NCBI RefSeq assembly: GCF_020178975.1
Contig: NZ_JAHXBU010000047.1
Location: forward strand, 186,001 to 250,000
Reading direction: 5' to 3'
Origin: Cesiribacter sp. SM1
GTDB lineage: Bacteria; Bacteroidota; Bacteroidia; Cytophagales; Cyclobacteriaceae
DNA: 64,000 bases
Of this stretch, positions 16,666 through 25,401 are shown piece by piece. The translations under genes and the position numbers were made by a program. Position 1 is the stretch's first letter. Each line of letters opens with the position of its first letter. The notes under the pieces are model-generated. The model worked only from the letters and a program-made list of their open reading frames with translations. It was not told where the DNA came from and made no database searches.

Positions 16666-18126
16666 GTGGAAGAGATAAAGTCTAGCAAACGCACAGAAAT
16701 AGTGAAATTGCTGCAGGGACAGCAAACCGGCCAGCAGGTAACTGCCATGGGCTGGGTACGTAACAAGCGCGAAGGCAAAAACGTGTTTTTCGTTACCTTA
16801 AATGACGGATCCTGCCTGCAAAGCCTGCAGGTAGTCGTAGATCCTACCACTACATCCGATGAGGTACTGCGAAAAATTAGTGTTGGCGCAGCATTATCAG
16901 TCAATGGAACCCTTGTTGCCTCACAGGGCAAAGGGCAGAGCGTGGAGTTGCAGGCAAATGAGGTGGTAGTGCTGGGTGAGGCTGATCCGGAAAAATATCC
17001 TATTCAGCCTAAAAAACATTCGCTGGAGTTTCTTCGCGAGAAAGCGCACCTGCGCATGCGTACCAATACCTTTGGTGCGGTATTCCGCATTCGCCACCAC
17101 CTGCAGTTTGCTGTTCACCAGTTCTTTAACCAGGAGGGTTTCTTTAACCTGCATACGCCCATTATTACAGCCTCAGATGCAGAGGGTGCCGGCGAAATGT
17201 TTCAGGTAACTACTCTTGATCTGAAAAACCCGCCCCGCACCGAAGAGGGCGAAATAGATTTTAAAAAGGATTTCTTTGAGCGTTCTACTAACCTTACCGT
17301 AAGCGGACAGCTCGAAGGCGAGCTTGGCGCAACGGCGCTTGGTAAAATATATACCTTTGGCCCTACCTTCAGGGCAGAAAACTCAAACACCAGCCGCCAC
17401 CTGGCCGAGTTCTGGATGATTGAGCCCGAGGTAGCTTTCTACGAGCTGGAAGATAACATGGACCTGGCCGAGCGCATGCTGAAGTATGTGATCCGCTACG
17501 CCCTGGAGCACTGTGCTGAAGACCTGGAGTTTTTAGCCCAGCGTGCCGCCGAAGAAGAAAAGCAAAAGCCACAGAACGAACGTAGTGAAATGGGCCTGCT
17601 GGAGCGCCTGCAGTTTGTGCTGGAGCATCCCTTTGAGCGCCTTAGCTATACCGAGGCCATAGAAATTCTGCGCAATTCGCAGCACAACCGCAAAAAGAAA
17701 TTCCAGTACCTCATAGAAGAGTGGGGTGCTGATCTGCAAAGTGAGCACGAGCGTTACCTGGTAGAGAAGCACTTCAAAAAGCCGGTTATACTTTATAACT
17801 ACCCGGCAGCCATTAAAGCCTTTTACATGCGCCTGAACGAAGATGGCAACACCGTACGGGCAATGGATATTCTCTTCCCAGGCATTGGCGAAATTGTAGG
17901 TGGTTCGCAGCGCGAAGAGCGTTACGACGAGCTGAAAGAACGTGCCGCAGCCTTTGGCATAGAGCCGGAAGCACTCTGGTGGTACCTGGAAACCCGCAGG
18001 TTTGGTACCGTGCCCCACAGCGGCTTTGGTCTGGGCTTTGAGCGCCTCATGCTGTTCGTTACCGGCATGACCAACATCCGCGATGTGATCCCCTTCCCTC
18101 GCTTCCCGGGCAGTGCGGAGTTCTGA
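16666..18126 (+). CDS. asnS: Asparagine--tRNA ligase
   Basis: A 486-aa class IIb aminoacyl-tRNA synthetase that charges tRNA-Asn. The N-terminal OB-fold anticodon-binding domain includes [19 protein letters not shown]. The catalytic domain has motif 2 [16 protein letters not shown] and motif 3 [12 protein letters not shown], ending [12 protein letters not shown] as is typical of AsnRS. The start is GTG at 16666: it gives the family-typical N-terminus and no ATG fits. The protein is about 20 residues longer than the E. coli enzyme because of a lysine/glutamate-rich insertion near residues 300-320. An intrinsic terminator follows at 18194. Having AsnRS together with gatC (35177) suggests that the amidotransferase here mainly serves Glu-tRNA(Gln), though that depends on whether a GlnRS is present. 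Confidence 0.97.
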   Translation: MEEIKSSKRTEIVKLLQGQQTGQQVTAMGWVRNKREGKNVFFVTLNDGSCLQSLQVVVDPTTTSDEVLRKISVGAALSVNGTLVASQGKGQSVELQANEVVVLGEADPEKYPIQPKKHSLEFLREKAHLRMRTNTFGAVFRIRHHLQFAVHQFFNQEGFFNLHTPIITASDAEGAGEMFQVTTLDLKNPPRTEEGEIDFKKDFFERSTNLTVSGQLEGELGATALGKIYTFGPTFRAENSNTSRHLAEFWMIEPEVAFYELEDNMDLAERMLKYVIRYALEHCAEDLEFLAQRAAEEEKQKPQNERSEMGLLERLQFVLEHPFERLSYTEAIEILRNSQHNRKKKFQYLIEEWGADLQSEHERYLVEKHFKKPVILYNYPAAIKAFYMRLNEDGNTVRAMDILFPGIGEIVGGSQREERYDELKERAAAFGIEPEALWWYLETRRFGTVPHSGFGLGFERLMLFVTGMTNIRDVIPFPRFPGSAEF

Positions 18127-18193
18127 TCTTAGAAGAAAGAAGATCGACATTAGACGAAAGACAATGGACTGCAGCGGCGGACCGCAAAAGAAG

Positions 18194-18223
18194 AGCACTG
18201 GCTGAAAGGCTGGTGCTTTTTTT
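18194..18223 (+). terminator. Terminator after asnS
   Basis: AGCAC and GTGCT enclose an inner GCT/GGC stem with a GAAA loop, followed by seven T residues. Confidence 0.7.
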
Positions 18224-18547
18224 GTGCGCCGCCTGTAATGCAACTCTGATGTAGGTGGGACTGAAACAAACAGAATACTTTTCAGCTTTTTTAGGTCAGA
18301 TACAGCATTAAATCAGGAATCCGGGCTGCAATTCTGTGCTGAGGCATCATATTTTTATGATGCCTGCTGCTCTTTGTGATTAGCTGGAACAATCGGGCTG
18401 GGAAGCGTGGCAACCTCTTGTGCGCCCTTGATCAAAGCAGCAGCTACTGAACATTGATTGAAGTCCTGGCTTCTCAGTTATCGTCCCACTAACAGCCTTA
18501 GTGATTGCTGCTATCTCTGGATGGCAGATTTTTCAACCTTAATTGTT
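18224..18547. other. Intergenic region with a 10-bp hairpin
   Basis: This 324-base stretch precedes the channel gene. It contains a perfect hairpin AGGCATCATA - TTTT - TATGATGCCT at 18342-18365 that is not followed by a T run. It could be an operator or a structured leader. No TAnnTTTG box is evident. Confidence 0.5.
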
Positions 18548-19648
18548 ATGCGTGTAAACTGTTTTTTACTTTTTATCAAGCTGCTTTTGCTCCTCATGTT
18601 TTCAGCGACTGCTTATGGGCAATCAGATACCACTGCAGGAGCACAGTTTAAACGGGAACTTATTATAGGCCTGCATCCACAGCCCCCTTATATTATTAAA
18701 GGTGAGAATGGCACCTGGGATGGTATCAGTATTCGCTTGTGGCGGGCCGTAGCGGAAAATCTAAAGATTACCTACCGCTATATGGAAATAGCACCCGATG
18801 ATGCCCCCGCCGCACTGCAGCAGGGAAAGATAGACTTGTTGCTGCAGGGCGATGTTACTGCCGAAGCCGATGCGCTTATAGACTTTAGCCACTTTTACCA
18901 TACCGCCGAAATGGGAGTTGCAACAGCTAAGTTTGGAGGTATTTCATCTATCACAAAAGCCTTTTTCAACAAGCGTTTCTGGGTGATTACTGCTATGCTG
19001 TCTGTTTTGCTGCTCATTGTTGGGTCGATCATTTATCTGGTAGAGCGCGGCCAGAATGAAGACCATTTCGGAGGCGACCGCTCGATTTTAGAAGGAATCG
19101 GCTCTGGCTTTTGGTGGGCGGGGGTAACCATGACAACCATTGGCTATGGCGATAAGGCACCTGTTACTCCATTGGGGCGTGCCGTTGCCCTGCTCTGGAT
19201 GCTGGTTGCCATGGCTGTAACAGCGGTACTTACTGCCTCACTTGTTTCGGTGGTTATGGGAAGCTCTGGTAAGGATCAGGTTAAGGTTCCTGGCGACCTG
19301 CGTGATATGGAAGTAGCAGCAGTAGAAGGATCCGGGGCTGCCCGCTACCTGGAGCAGGAGAGAATCTCCTACCAAAAATTTCAGGACCTGCAGGAGGCGC
19401 TGCATGCAGTTAATAAAAATGAACTGGATGCTGTTTTGCATAATGTGCCCGTTTTAAGGTATACTATAAATAACAGCTCCAGCCTTAGGCTGCAGGTGCA
19501 AGCTGTAGGCATAGATCCTCATTATTTTGCCTTGGGCTTCAAGGAAGACAGCCCTTTAAGAGAACCGCTAAACCATGCGCTGCTCCGCATCATCAATACT
19601 CCCCTGTGGCAGCAGGAGCTGGATCGTTTTATACCTGATATCGAGTAG
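18548..19648 (+). CDS. GluR0-like ligand-gated ion channel
   Basis: A 366-aa protein built like a prokaryotic ionotropic glutamate receptor. A signal peptide (residues 1-24, ending TAYGQS) leads into the first lobe of a periplasmic solute-binding domain (ELIIGLHPQPPYIIKGENG, about 37-130). This is interrupted by a two-helix potassium-channel pore: TM1 about 144-164, selectivity filter TMTTIGYGD (194-202), TM2 about 209-238. The second lobe of the binding domain follows (about 245-366, with DLRDMEVAAVEGSGAA). The TIGYGD filter predicts a K+-selective pore opened by an extracellular ligand. The frame is open upstream, but the ATG at 18548 gives the best signal peptide. The ligand is unknown. 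The gene stands alone with a terminator downstream. Confidence 0.92.
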   Translation: MRVNCFLLFIKLLLLLMFSATAYGQSDTTAGAQFKRELIIGLHPQPPYIIKGENGTWDGISIRLWRAVAENLKITYRYMEIAPDDAPAALQQGKIDLLLQGDVTAEADALIDFSHFYHTAEMGVATAKFGGISSITKAFFNKRFWVITAMLSVLLLIVGSIIYLVERGQNEDHFGGDRSILEGIGSGFWWAGVTMTTIGYGDKAPVTPLGRAVALLWMLVAMAVTAVLTASLVSVVMGSSGKDQVKVPGDLRDMEVAAVEGSGAARYLEQERISYQKFQDLQEALHAVNKNELDAVLHNVPVLRYTINNSSSLRLQVQAVGIDPHYFALGFKEDSPLREPLNHALLRIINTPLWQQELDRFIPDIE

Positions 19649-19951
19649 TAGCCCTGCTTTGCTTTAAAGTAGACCGGCAGCTTTACACCAGAAGCCTGCA
19701 TATAAAAAAGCACCGCTGGAACAACGGTGCTTTTAGAGGAGAGAGTATGTGAAGGTGTAAAGAGGGGATAAGATTTGGTTGCACAACCCTTACCAGCCGT
19801 TAACTTCTTTGCACCTGTGATCAGGCATGTTTAAAGGAGTAGTAATCAGATGTAAATGCCCTGATCTTGATACTCAACAATCTGTATCTGCCATCAAGAC
19901 GTTGCCTGCCAGGCATATGGTTGGAAGGGGTGCTGAATAATTTAAATATTT
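19649..19951. other. Intergenic region between convergent genes
   Basis: 303 bases between the channel gene and the Omp85-like gene. It contains the terminator at 19704-19735; I see nothing else. Confidence 0.5.
19704..19735 (+). terminator. Terminator after the channel gene
   Basis: AAAAGCACCG and CGGTGCTTTT form a 10-bp stem with a 9-base loop; the A-rich left side makes it potentially bidirectional. Confidence 0.75.
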
Positions 19952-21064
19952 TCAAAAAGCCTCTGTTATTTCCAGGTAAAAGCCGCTGGTATCCTTGCCC
20001 CAGCCGTAGTCCAGCCTGATGTTTACACGCTCCGACTTGTTCACCAGGAAGCGCAGTCCCAGGCCATATGAAGGTTTTATTTCATCCAGGTTGAAGGCAT
20101 CAAGAGATGGGGCTACTTTTCCCAGGCCGGCAAAGGCCACAGCACCAATGCGCCAGAAGAGCGGGGCCCTGTATTCGGCCTGTGCTGTCAGGTGCTGCCT
20201 GTCGCGGTAGCGGCCTTCGTAATAGCCGCGCATCATTCTATCGCCACCCAGGGCTGGTAGCTCCAGGAATGGAACCTCTCCGCTGGTAAGGTTGGCAATA
20301 CCCTGCAGTGCCAGTACATGCTTTTTCTTATTGAGGGTGTAGTACTTGCGGGCATCTATGTTATACCTGGAGTAGCGGTACTCACTGCCGAAAAAAGATG
20401 CATTAAAAGTAGTGCTCACCTCCAGGAAGGCGCCTTTTGCAGGATTTACCACAACATCTCGGGTATCATAAGCGGCTACCAGGCCTAATCCGGATGCCCT
20501 GTATCCGTTCCAGCCGCTAGGTTTTGTGGTTTCCAGAAGCCCTTCGGCCACAGGCACCACATCATACACCTGGTAGTAATTCCATTGCGGACCGGCAAAA
20601 ATAGCTGGTGTTAGTTTTTTCATAAACTTGTTCTCCAGCCTGAAAAGCGTGTAATCTACCAGCTCTTCGTTTTCCTGCGGTAAGTTGTTGCCTATGCCAT
20701 AGTAAAACTGTGGAAAACTAAAATAACCCAGGTTACCCTGTAGGGTGTAGCGGTCCTGCTTAAAGAAAATGGTGTAGCGCGGCGATATCAGCAGTTGCTT
20801 GTTAATGGTGTAGAGCACATAAGCCTGTATGTTAGATGTGCGGGTAAGGGTATCGGCTCCGCGGGGTTTAAACAGGTGCATGCCCAGTGCTCCAAAACCC
20901 AGGCGCGTTTCCGGAGAGTAGTAAAGCACCGGCAGTACTACCCAGCTGCCCTTTTGTTTAACAGCAGTGGTGTCTGTGTCTGTAGAGGGGTTGTCTGCCC
21001 TGGCCTGTAGCGAAAGGCATACAGCCAGCAGCACTATAACTAAAACGGCCAGGCGGCTTTGCAT
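19952..21064 (-). CDS. BamA/TamA-family outer-membrane barrel without POTRA domains
   Basis: A 370-aa exported protein. The signal peptide ends near LQARA. The whole mature chain is an Omp85-type (bacterial surface antigen) barrel. Diagnostic stretches are VLPVLYYSPETRLGFGALG at the N-terminus, DTRDVVVNPAKGAFLEVS in the middle, and LPALGGDRMMRGYYEGRYRD, which carries the conserved RGY of the L6 loop, with a C-terminal aromatic residue (EAF). No POTRA repeats precede the barrel, so it cannot be the essential BamA. Such short Omp85 proteins occur widely in Bacteroidota and may act in lipid or protein export; their function is unknown. Confidence 0.85.
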   Translation of the reverse strand: MQSRLAVLVIVLLAVCLSLQARADNPSTDTDTTAVKQKGSWVVLPVLYYSPETRLGFGALGMHLFKPRGADTLTRTSNIQAYVLYTINKQLLISPRYTIFFKQDRYTLQGNLGYFSFPQFYYGIGNNLPQENEELVDYTLFRLENKFMKKLTPAIFAGPQWNYYQVYDVVPVAEGLLETTKPSGWNGYRASGLGLVAAYDTRDVVVNPAKGAFLEVSTTFNASFFGSEYRYSRYNIDARKYYTLNKKKHVLALQGIANLTSGEVPFLELPALGGDRMMRGYYEGRYRDRQHLTAQAEYRAPLFWRIGAVAFAGLGKVAPSLDAFNLDEIKPSYGLGLRFLVNKSERVNIRLDYGWGKDTSGFYLEITEAF

Positions 21065-21123
21065 AAGGGGTTGATATTGCTATGGTTGAGTGAGTGTGTT
21101 AGCAGGGCAGGCTAAACCGGGTG

Positions 21124-21155
21124 AAAAAAAAAGACCTGATCAACATCAGGTCTTT
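21124..21155 (-). terminator. Terminator after the T9SS-domain gene
   Basis: AAAGACCTGAT and ATCAGGTCTTT pair around CAAC; on the minus strand a T9 run follows. It lies 40 bases past the stop. Confidence 0.85.
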
Positions 21156-21194
21156 GCAATATCTTAAATATTTTAATTATTTCTTCAAAAAGCA

Positions 21195-21593
21195 TTATTT
21201 TTTCAGGAACCGGTAAGCCCGCTTATAGGAACTGTTCTCATCCTTAAGCGTGAGGAAATAGTAACCCGGGCGCAGATCCTTTACATAAATCTTATACCGG
21301 TTATTTCCAATGGGCTCGCTGCGTATTTCAAAGGTATTGCCAATGATGTTGTTCAGCTCAAAGCTAACGTTTATAAGGTCCTGGCTATTAATTTCTACAA
21401 CCAGGTACTCTACAGCAGGGTTAGGGAAAAGCTTTACATCGCTTCGTGGATCTATCACCCTGTCGCCGGAGAATGCAAATTCTTTTGGCGTATTATATGC
21501 AGGTGTGCCGGAGCCGGAACGAACCTGCGCCTGAACACCGCTGCCAGCGATCATATATATGGCAAATAATAAAAGGATGTACAATTGTTTCAT
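21195..21593 (-). CDS. Small secreted protein consisting almost only of a T9SS type A sorting-like domain
   Basis: A 132-aa protein. A signal peptide (about 1-22, ending GVQAQ) is followed by about 30 residues of linker. The remaining 80 residues match the type A sorting domain of type IX secretion substrates: VKLFPNPAVEYLVVEI, a central NIIGN turn, and the final LRPGYYFLTLKDEN with a basic C-terminus YRFLKK. In normal substrates this domain is a tail on a large enzyme or adhesin and is cleaved during secretion. Here there is no cargo. It may be a stand-alone, unexported homologue with a structural or regulatory role. Not part of an operon; its own terminator follows. Confidence 0.82.
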   Translation of the reverse strand: MKQLYILLLFAIYMIAGSGVQAQVRSGSGTPAYNTPKEFAFSGDRVIDPRSDVKLFPNPAVEYLVVEINSQDLINVSFELNNIIGNTFEIRSEPIGNNRYKIYVKDLRPGYYFLTLKDENSSYKRAYRFLKK

Positions 21594-21871
21594 ACGCGCA
21601 GACGTTAATAAGCCGTGCTCTTTTTTTGTAAATGAAGCAAAAATTGCACCAGATTTAAATCAAATTTATTTAAGCGGGCAAATATTTTGTTTCAGTGGTG
21701 TAAAAAAGCATAAGTGCAATGCACTAAAGTAAATATTGCAACGTTTATGCCAATTTCTTAAATAAATATACGGCAATAAATGGAACGGGGAGGCCATATC
21801 TGTGGAAAAAAACAAAATTTATCTGCTCCCGTACTAAATAGTATGGATTTTTAGACTAAAATTTTGTAACC

Positions 21872-22030
21872 ATGACATTTTTAGAAATCATACTTGCCAT
21901 TTTTTTTCCGCCCCTGGCAGTTGGGCTTCGTTATGGCCTTGGAAGTAAATTTTTGTTAAACGTGATATTAACAGTTATTGGCATTGTGCCCGGCATTATA
22001 CATGCATTTGTGGTGCTAAGTCGCCGGTAA
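21872..22030 (+). CDS. YqaE/Pmp3 family membrane protein
   Basis: A 52-aa protein with two membrane helices: FLEIILAIFFPPLAVGLRYG and LLNVILTVIGIVPGIIHAFV. The FFPP-LAVGL turn and the closing GIVPGIIHA are the signature of the Pmp3/YqaE family, small hydrophobic proteins that are often induced by stress in bacteria and that affect membrane potential in yeast and plants. Usual length is about 50-55 residues, so the protein is complete. The hairpin at 22032-22061 begins two bases after the stop. Confidence 0.9.
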   Translation: MTFLEIILAIFFPPLAVGLRYGLGSKFLLNVILTVIGIVPGIIHAFVVLSRR

Positions 22031-22031
22031 T

Positions 22032-22061
22032 AAAAAAGCGCCTTTATCAGGCGCTTTTTTT
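22032..22061 (+). terminator. Terminator of the YqaE gene, overlapping the end of topoisomerase IB
   Basis: AAAAAAGCGCC and GGCGCTTTTTT form an 11-bp stem with a 7-base loop. The right arm is also the last codons (Lys-Lys-Ser-Ala) and stop region of the opposite topoisomerase gene. It is A-rich on one side and T-rich on the other, so it may stop transcription both ways. Confidence 0.85.
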
Positions 22062-23159
22062 ATGCGGTTTGTCTTTGATAACACTGGGGCCGGCAAGGTT
22101 ATTTTTATCGATGATCTCTATGGTTACTTCATGCTCCTTTTGCTGTTTTTCCAGCACCTTTAGCGTTATTTGCTCTTCAGGCCGCAAGCCATAGGGGCCC
22201 TGGTCTGTGGTTTTGAACCGGCGCAGACTCTGTAATAAGTAGCCGTTGTCAATACTATCGAGCACACAGGGGTGAATGTAGTACTCTCGGCACACAGCTT
22301 CGGTATTGCCCAAGCGTTCTGCTACTTTTTTTACCAGGGTGGGCGTTAATTCCCGCTTTGGGTTTTCAGTAACAGCCTCTATGGCCTCTTCCAGTCGCTC
22401 CACAGCAGTTACAGTGCCTCCCCAGGTACGGAAATTCTTGCTGCTGAAATTCTCGCCGCTTATCTCTTTCAAATAGTCATTTACATCGCCGCTGTCTACA
22501 GGCTGTCCTGCAAGTTCACCCTCCTGGTAACGGAACAGCTCATAGCCTGGCAGCTCGCTGGATTCTTTGATGAGCTTAACCAGTCTTTTATTATCAATCT
22601 TTACCCTTTGCTCCACACCATGCTTGGCTTTATAGGTAAAAACAGCTTCGCCATCTTCAAGCGAAAGATGCTTGCGGCGCAGGGTGGTAAGTCCGTAAGT
22701 GTTATTTTCCTTCAGGTACTCCTTATTGCCGATCCGTACATGGGTTTCATCCAGTACCGACACCACCAATGCCAGTATTTTTTCTTTGGGCCAGCCCTTT
22801 TTTCTTAGGTCTTTGGCAATATGCTCCCGAATGCGGGGCAGTGCATGGCCAAATTCTATCATTTTATCAAACTTGTGGCGGCTGCGGTACTCCTGCCACA
22901 GCGGGTGGTACAGGTATTGTTTGCGGCCTTTTTCATCGTAGCCTGTTACCTGTAAGTGCCCATTTTTGCGCTTGCAGATCCATACGTCTTCCCACATGGG
23001 TGGTATCACCAGGGTTTTTAGCCTTTCCTTAAGTTCGTCTTTTGAGATCCGCTTACCTGCCGGATCGAAATACTGATGGCCCCGGCCCCATTTTTTTCTA
23101 CGGTAGCCAGGTTCTTCATCAGTAACATATATAAGTTTAACGTTTTTCGCCTCTTCCAT
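22047..23159 (-). CDS. DNA topoisomerase IB (poxvirus-type)
   Basis: A 370-aa type IB topoisomerase that relaxes supercoils through a 3'-phosphotyrosine. The N-terminal domain includes WGRGHQYFDPAGKRI and IPPMWEDVWIC. The catalytic domain shows HVRIGNKEYLKENNTYGLTT with Arg142, an AKHG segment, NFRTWGGTVTA with Arg244, and the nucleophile region CREYYIHP, where Tyr294 is the expected catalytic residue. Length and motif order match bacterial homologues of the vaccinia enzyme, which are widespread but not essential. The last codons overlap the terminator of the YqaE gene. It is divergent from the DJ-1-like gene. Confidence 0.94.
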   Translation of the reverse strand: MEEAKNVKLIYVTDEEPGYRRKKWGRGHQYFDPAGKRISKDELKERLKTLVIPPMWEDVWICKRKNGHLQVTGYDEKGRKQYLYHPLWQEYRSRHKFDKMIEFGHALPRIREHIAKDLRKKGWPKEKILALVVSVLDETHVRIGNKEYLKENNTYGLTTLRRKHLSLEDGEAVFTYKAKHGVEQRVKIDNKRLVKLIKESSELPGYELFRYQEGELAGQPVDSGDVNDYLKEISGENFSSKNFRTWGGTVTAVERLEEAIEAVTENPKRELTPTLVKKVAERLGNTEAVCREYYIHPCVLDSIDNGYLLQSLRRFKTTDQGPYGLRPEEQITLKVLEKQQKEHEVTIEIIDKNNLAGPSVIKDKPHKKSA

Positions 23160-23296
23160 TCGGTCATCTCTAAATGACTATCTCATACGCCAGATCTATC
23201 CTCAGGTTTGTATTTTTTTAAGGATTATTCATAAACAATGGTACTGCTAACCCGTAGATCTTTATAGTGAATAATTTAAGATCAACTTTAAAGACA

Positions 23297-23884
23297 ATGG
23301 AAAATAATTTAAATGGGAAAAAGGTTGCTATACTGGTGGCCAATGGATTTGAACAAGTAGAATATACCAAGCCCAAAGAAGCACTTGAAAAAGCAGGAGC
23401 AAAGGTTGAGACAATTAGCCTGAAGGAAGGTAAGGTAAAAGGATGGCAGCATGACCACTGGGGAGATGAGTTCCCGGTAGATCGCACTGTAGACAGTGTT
23501 AAGCCTGATGACTATGACGGACTGGTGCTGCCTGGCGGACAAATGAACCCCGACAATCTTAGGGATAATGAAAAGGCTGTAGATTTTGTGAAGGGCTTCT
23601 TTACCAATGAAAAGCCGGTAGCAGCCATATGCCACGGGCCCTGGGTGCTGGTAGAGGCCGATGTAGTGGAAGGCCGTTCCATGACCTCGTATTCATCCAT
23701 TAAAACAGACCTTATCAATGCCGGTGCCATCTGGAAAGACCAGGAAGTAGTGGTAGATGGTGGTTTGGTAACCAGCCGAAACCCTGACGATATACCTGCC
23801 TTCTGCGAAAGCATGGTAGAAGTAATAAGCAAAGGTATCTCTGCAGGTAAAAATGCCGTAAATAAAGCCAATGCCCAAATGTAA
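23297..23884 (+). CDS. DJ-1/PfpI family protein (type 1 glutamine amidotransferase-like)
   Basis: A 195-aa protein of the PfpI/YhbO branch. It opens with KKVAILVANGFEQVEYTKP and has the nucleophile elbow AAICHGPWVLVEADVVEGR with the catalytic Cys in ICHGP; the following ITSYSS-like strand is MTSYSSIKTDL. Relatives act as deglycases, proteases or chaperones in carbonyl or general stress; the exact activity is debated. The frame is open to a GTG at 23267, but the ATG at 23297 gives the family-typical N-terminus. A terminator follows at 23926. Confidence 0.9.
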   Translation: MENNLNGKKVAILVANGFEQVEYTKPKEALEKAGAKVETISLKEGKVKGWQHDHWGDEFPVDRTVDSVKPDDYDGLVLPGGQMNPDNLRDNEKAVDFVKGFFTNEKPVAAICHGPWVLVEADVVEGRSMTSYSSIKTDLINAGAIWKDQEVVVDGGLVTSRNPDDIPAFCESMVEVISKGISAGKNAVNKANAQM

Positions 23885-23925
23885 ACGGGCAACGCATTAA
23901 AAATGCGTCTGTTAAGCATATAAGA

Positions 23926-23962
23926 GAAAAGCTATTTACCGGTTGGTGAATAGCTTTTTTTA
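23926..23962 (+). terminator. Terminator after the DJ-1-like gene
   Basis: AAAAGCTATTTACC and GGTGAATAGCTTTT pair (one wobble) around a short loop and run into seven T residues. Confidence 0.8.
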
Positions 23963-23963
23963 A

Positions 23964-23994
23964 TTGTCATAGATAAGCATATACCTTATATTTG
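23964..23994 (+). promoter_or_regulatory. Bacteroidota-type promoter of the 24000 hydrolase gene
   Basis: TTG at 23964-23966, a 20-base spacer and TATATTTG at 23987-23994 match the -33 TTTG / -7 TAnnTTTG pattern of the Bacteroidota primary sigma factor. Transcription would start within a few bases of the ATG at 24000. Confidence 0.65.
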
Positions 23995-23999
23995 TATGC

Positions 24000-24917
24000 A
24001 TGCATAATAATTCAGCACAAAGTACTCCTCTGGGGCAATCGGTTTATGTGCAGGTAGGTGAGCAGCGGCTGCACCTGATGCGCATGTGTGGAGATGAAAA
24101 AGGAGCACCTGTTTTTATGGTGCATGGTTCCATTGAAAATGGAGGTATCTTCTATTCGGGATCGGGAAAAGGTTTGGCCCCCTGGCTGGCTTCAAGGGGG
24201 TTTGATGTATATGTAGCCGATCTTAGGGGGCGTGGTAAAAGCACACCCAGGGTAGATGGCAGTGCCAAATGGGGCTTGCGTGAGATCCTGGAGCAGGATT
24301 TTCCTGCTATGCTGCAGGAAATTGTAAAACTGCGCGGAACTGTGCCCCAGCACTGGGTTGGCCACTCCTGGGGAGGAGTGCTGGCCCTGGCATTTTTAGG
24401 CCGCTGGCAGGCCCCTGCACCGGTAGCTTCTCTCTCATTTTTTGGTACCAAGCGCCACCTGGGAGTCTGGAACCTGAAAAAAATGCTAATGGTAGACGGT
24501 GCATGGTCTTCTATGGGCGAAGCACTTACACGTTTCTATGGATATTTGCCTGCTCAAAAGTGGGGAATGGGTTCTGATGATGAATCTGCACGCTCTTACC
24601 GCGAAACGCACCGCTGGGTAGTGGAAAAGCAATGGCTGGATCCTGAAGATGGATTTGATTACGGCAACGCGCTGAAAAAACAGGCACTGCCTCCGGCACT
24701 TTACCTGACCGGTGCCGATGATAAAGTACTCGGTAACGCGGTAGATGTACACCGGCTTATGCTGGAAACCGGAGTTGATCAGGAAAACCAGCTGATTGTA
24801 GCTGGTAAGTCTGCCGGTTTCAGGCATGATTACGGGCATATAAACCTGCTCACCCATCCCGATGCTCCCGAAGATGTTTTTCCGCTGCTGGAAGACTGGC
24901 TGCGCCAGCACAGTTAA
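24000..24917 (+). CDS. Alpha/beta hydrolase
   Basis: A 305-aa cytoplasmic alpha/beta hydrolase. The oxyanion region is VFMVHGSIENGG, the strand-4 motif VYVADLRGRGKS, and the nucleophile elbow HWVGHSWGGVLAL with Ser123. The acid residue is likely in YLTGADDKVLG and the catalytic His in RHDYGHINLL. There is no signal peptide. The substrate is unknown; neighbours do not help. The ATG at 24000 lies directly after a well-formed promoter, so the mRNA may be nearly leaderless. The next possible start (MRMCGDE) would cut into the first strand and is less likely. Confidence 0.85.
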   Translation: MHNNSAQSTPLGQSVYVQVGEQRLHLMRMCGDEKGAPVFMVHGSIENGGIFYSGSGKGLAPWLASRGFDVYVADLRGRGKSTPRVDGSAKWGLREILEQDFPAMLQEIVKLRGTVPQHWVGHSWGGVLALAFLGRWQAPAPVASLSFFGTKRHLGVWNLKKMLMVDGAWSSMGEALTRFYGYLPAQKWGMGSDDESARSYRETHRWVVEKQWLDPEDGFDYGNALKKQALPPALYLTGADDKVLGNAVDVHRLMLETGVDQENQLIVAGKSAGFRHDYGHINLLTHPDAPEDVFPLLEDWLRQHS

Positions 24918-25401
24918 GTAGGTTAAATAGTGGCCCCGGTATAAACACTGTGTGCTTAGGATAGACAGCCCGACACCTTTTTTCTGCTATATTGTTAACA
25001 TGCTGCTGAATTAGCAGATAGCTATTAATTTTTTATTCAGAAAGTATGCATTTTTTTAGCAGTTTTTTAAGCCTTAGTTTTTAAATTAACGTATAAGGTT
25101 TTACTCTGAAATTGTTGCTCCGTCTTCTTGTGGTGGCGAAGAAATATTGATAAAATAGTAATAATTATACTGAATACTATCTTAAAAAAATGTGATCTTT
25201 GTTGCACATATTTTTAAGAGACCAGTGTAAACAAAACAGGACCGGCTTTGTATTGAGAATATAGATTTATTCTCTGATATAAAGCAGAAGTCTACGGCCG
25301 GGTGTAGCTCCGGCAGCTAACGTTTACCAGAGGGCTTTAGCAGCTCATACAGGTTGCCAACCAGGGTATCGAGGAGTAGCTTTAACCATTTTTTTATATA
25401 G
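24918..25401. other. Intergenic region, AT-rich
   Basis: A 484-base gap before the glycosyltransferase gene. GATCTTTG near 25194 resembles a -7 box but lacks the leading TA. No terminator with a good stem, no RNA gene and no small gene are seen. Confidence 0.4.

Noticed and set aside
17533-18243. A 236-codon frame antisense to the end of asnS
   Set aside because: It covers conserved asnS motif 3 on the other strand.
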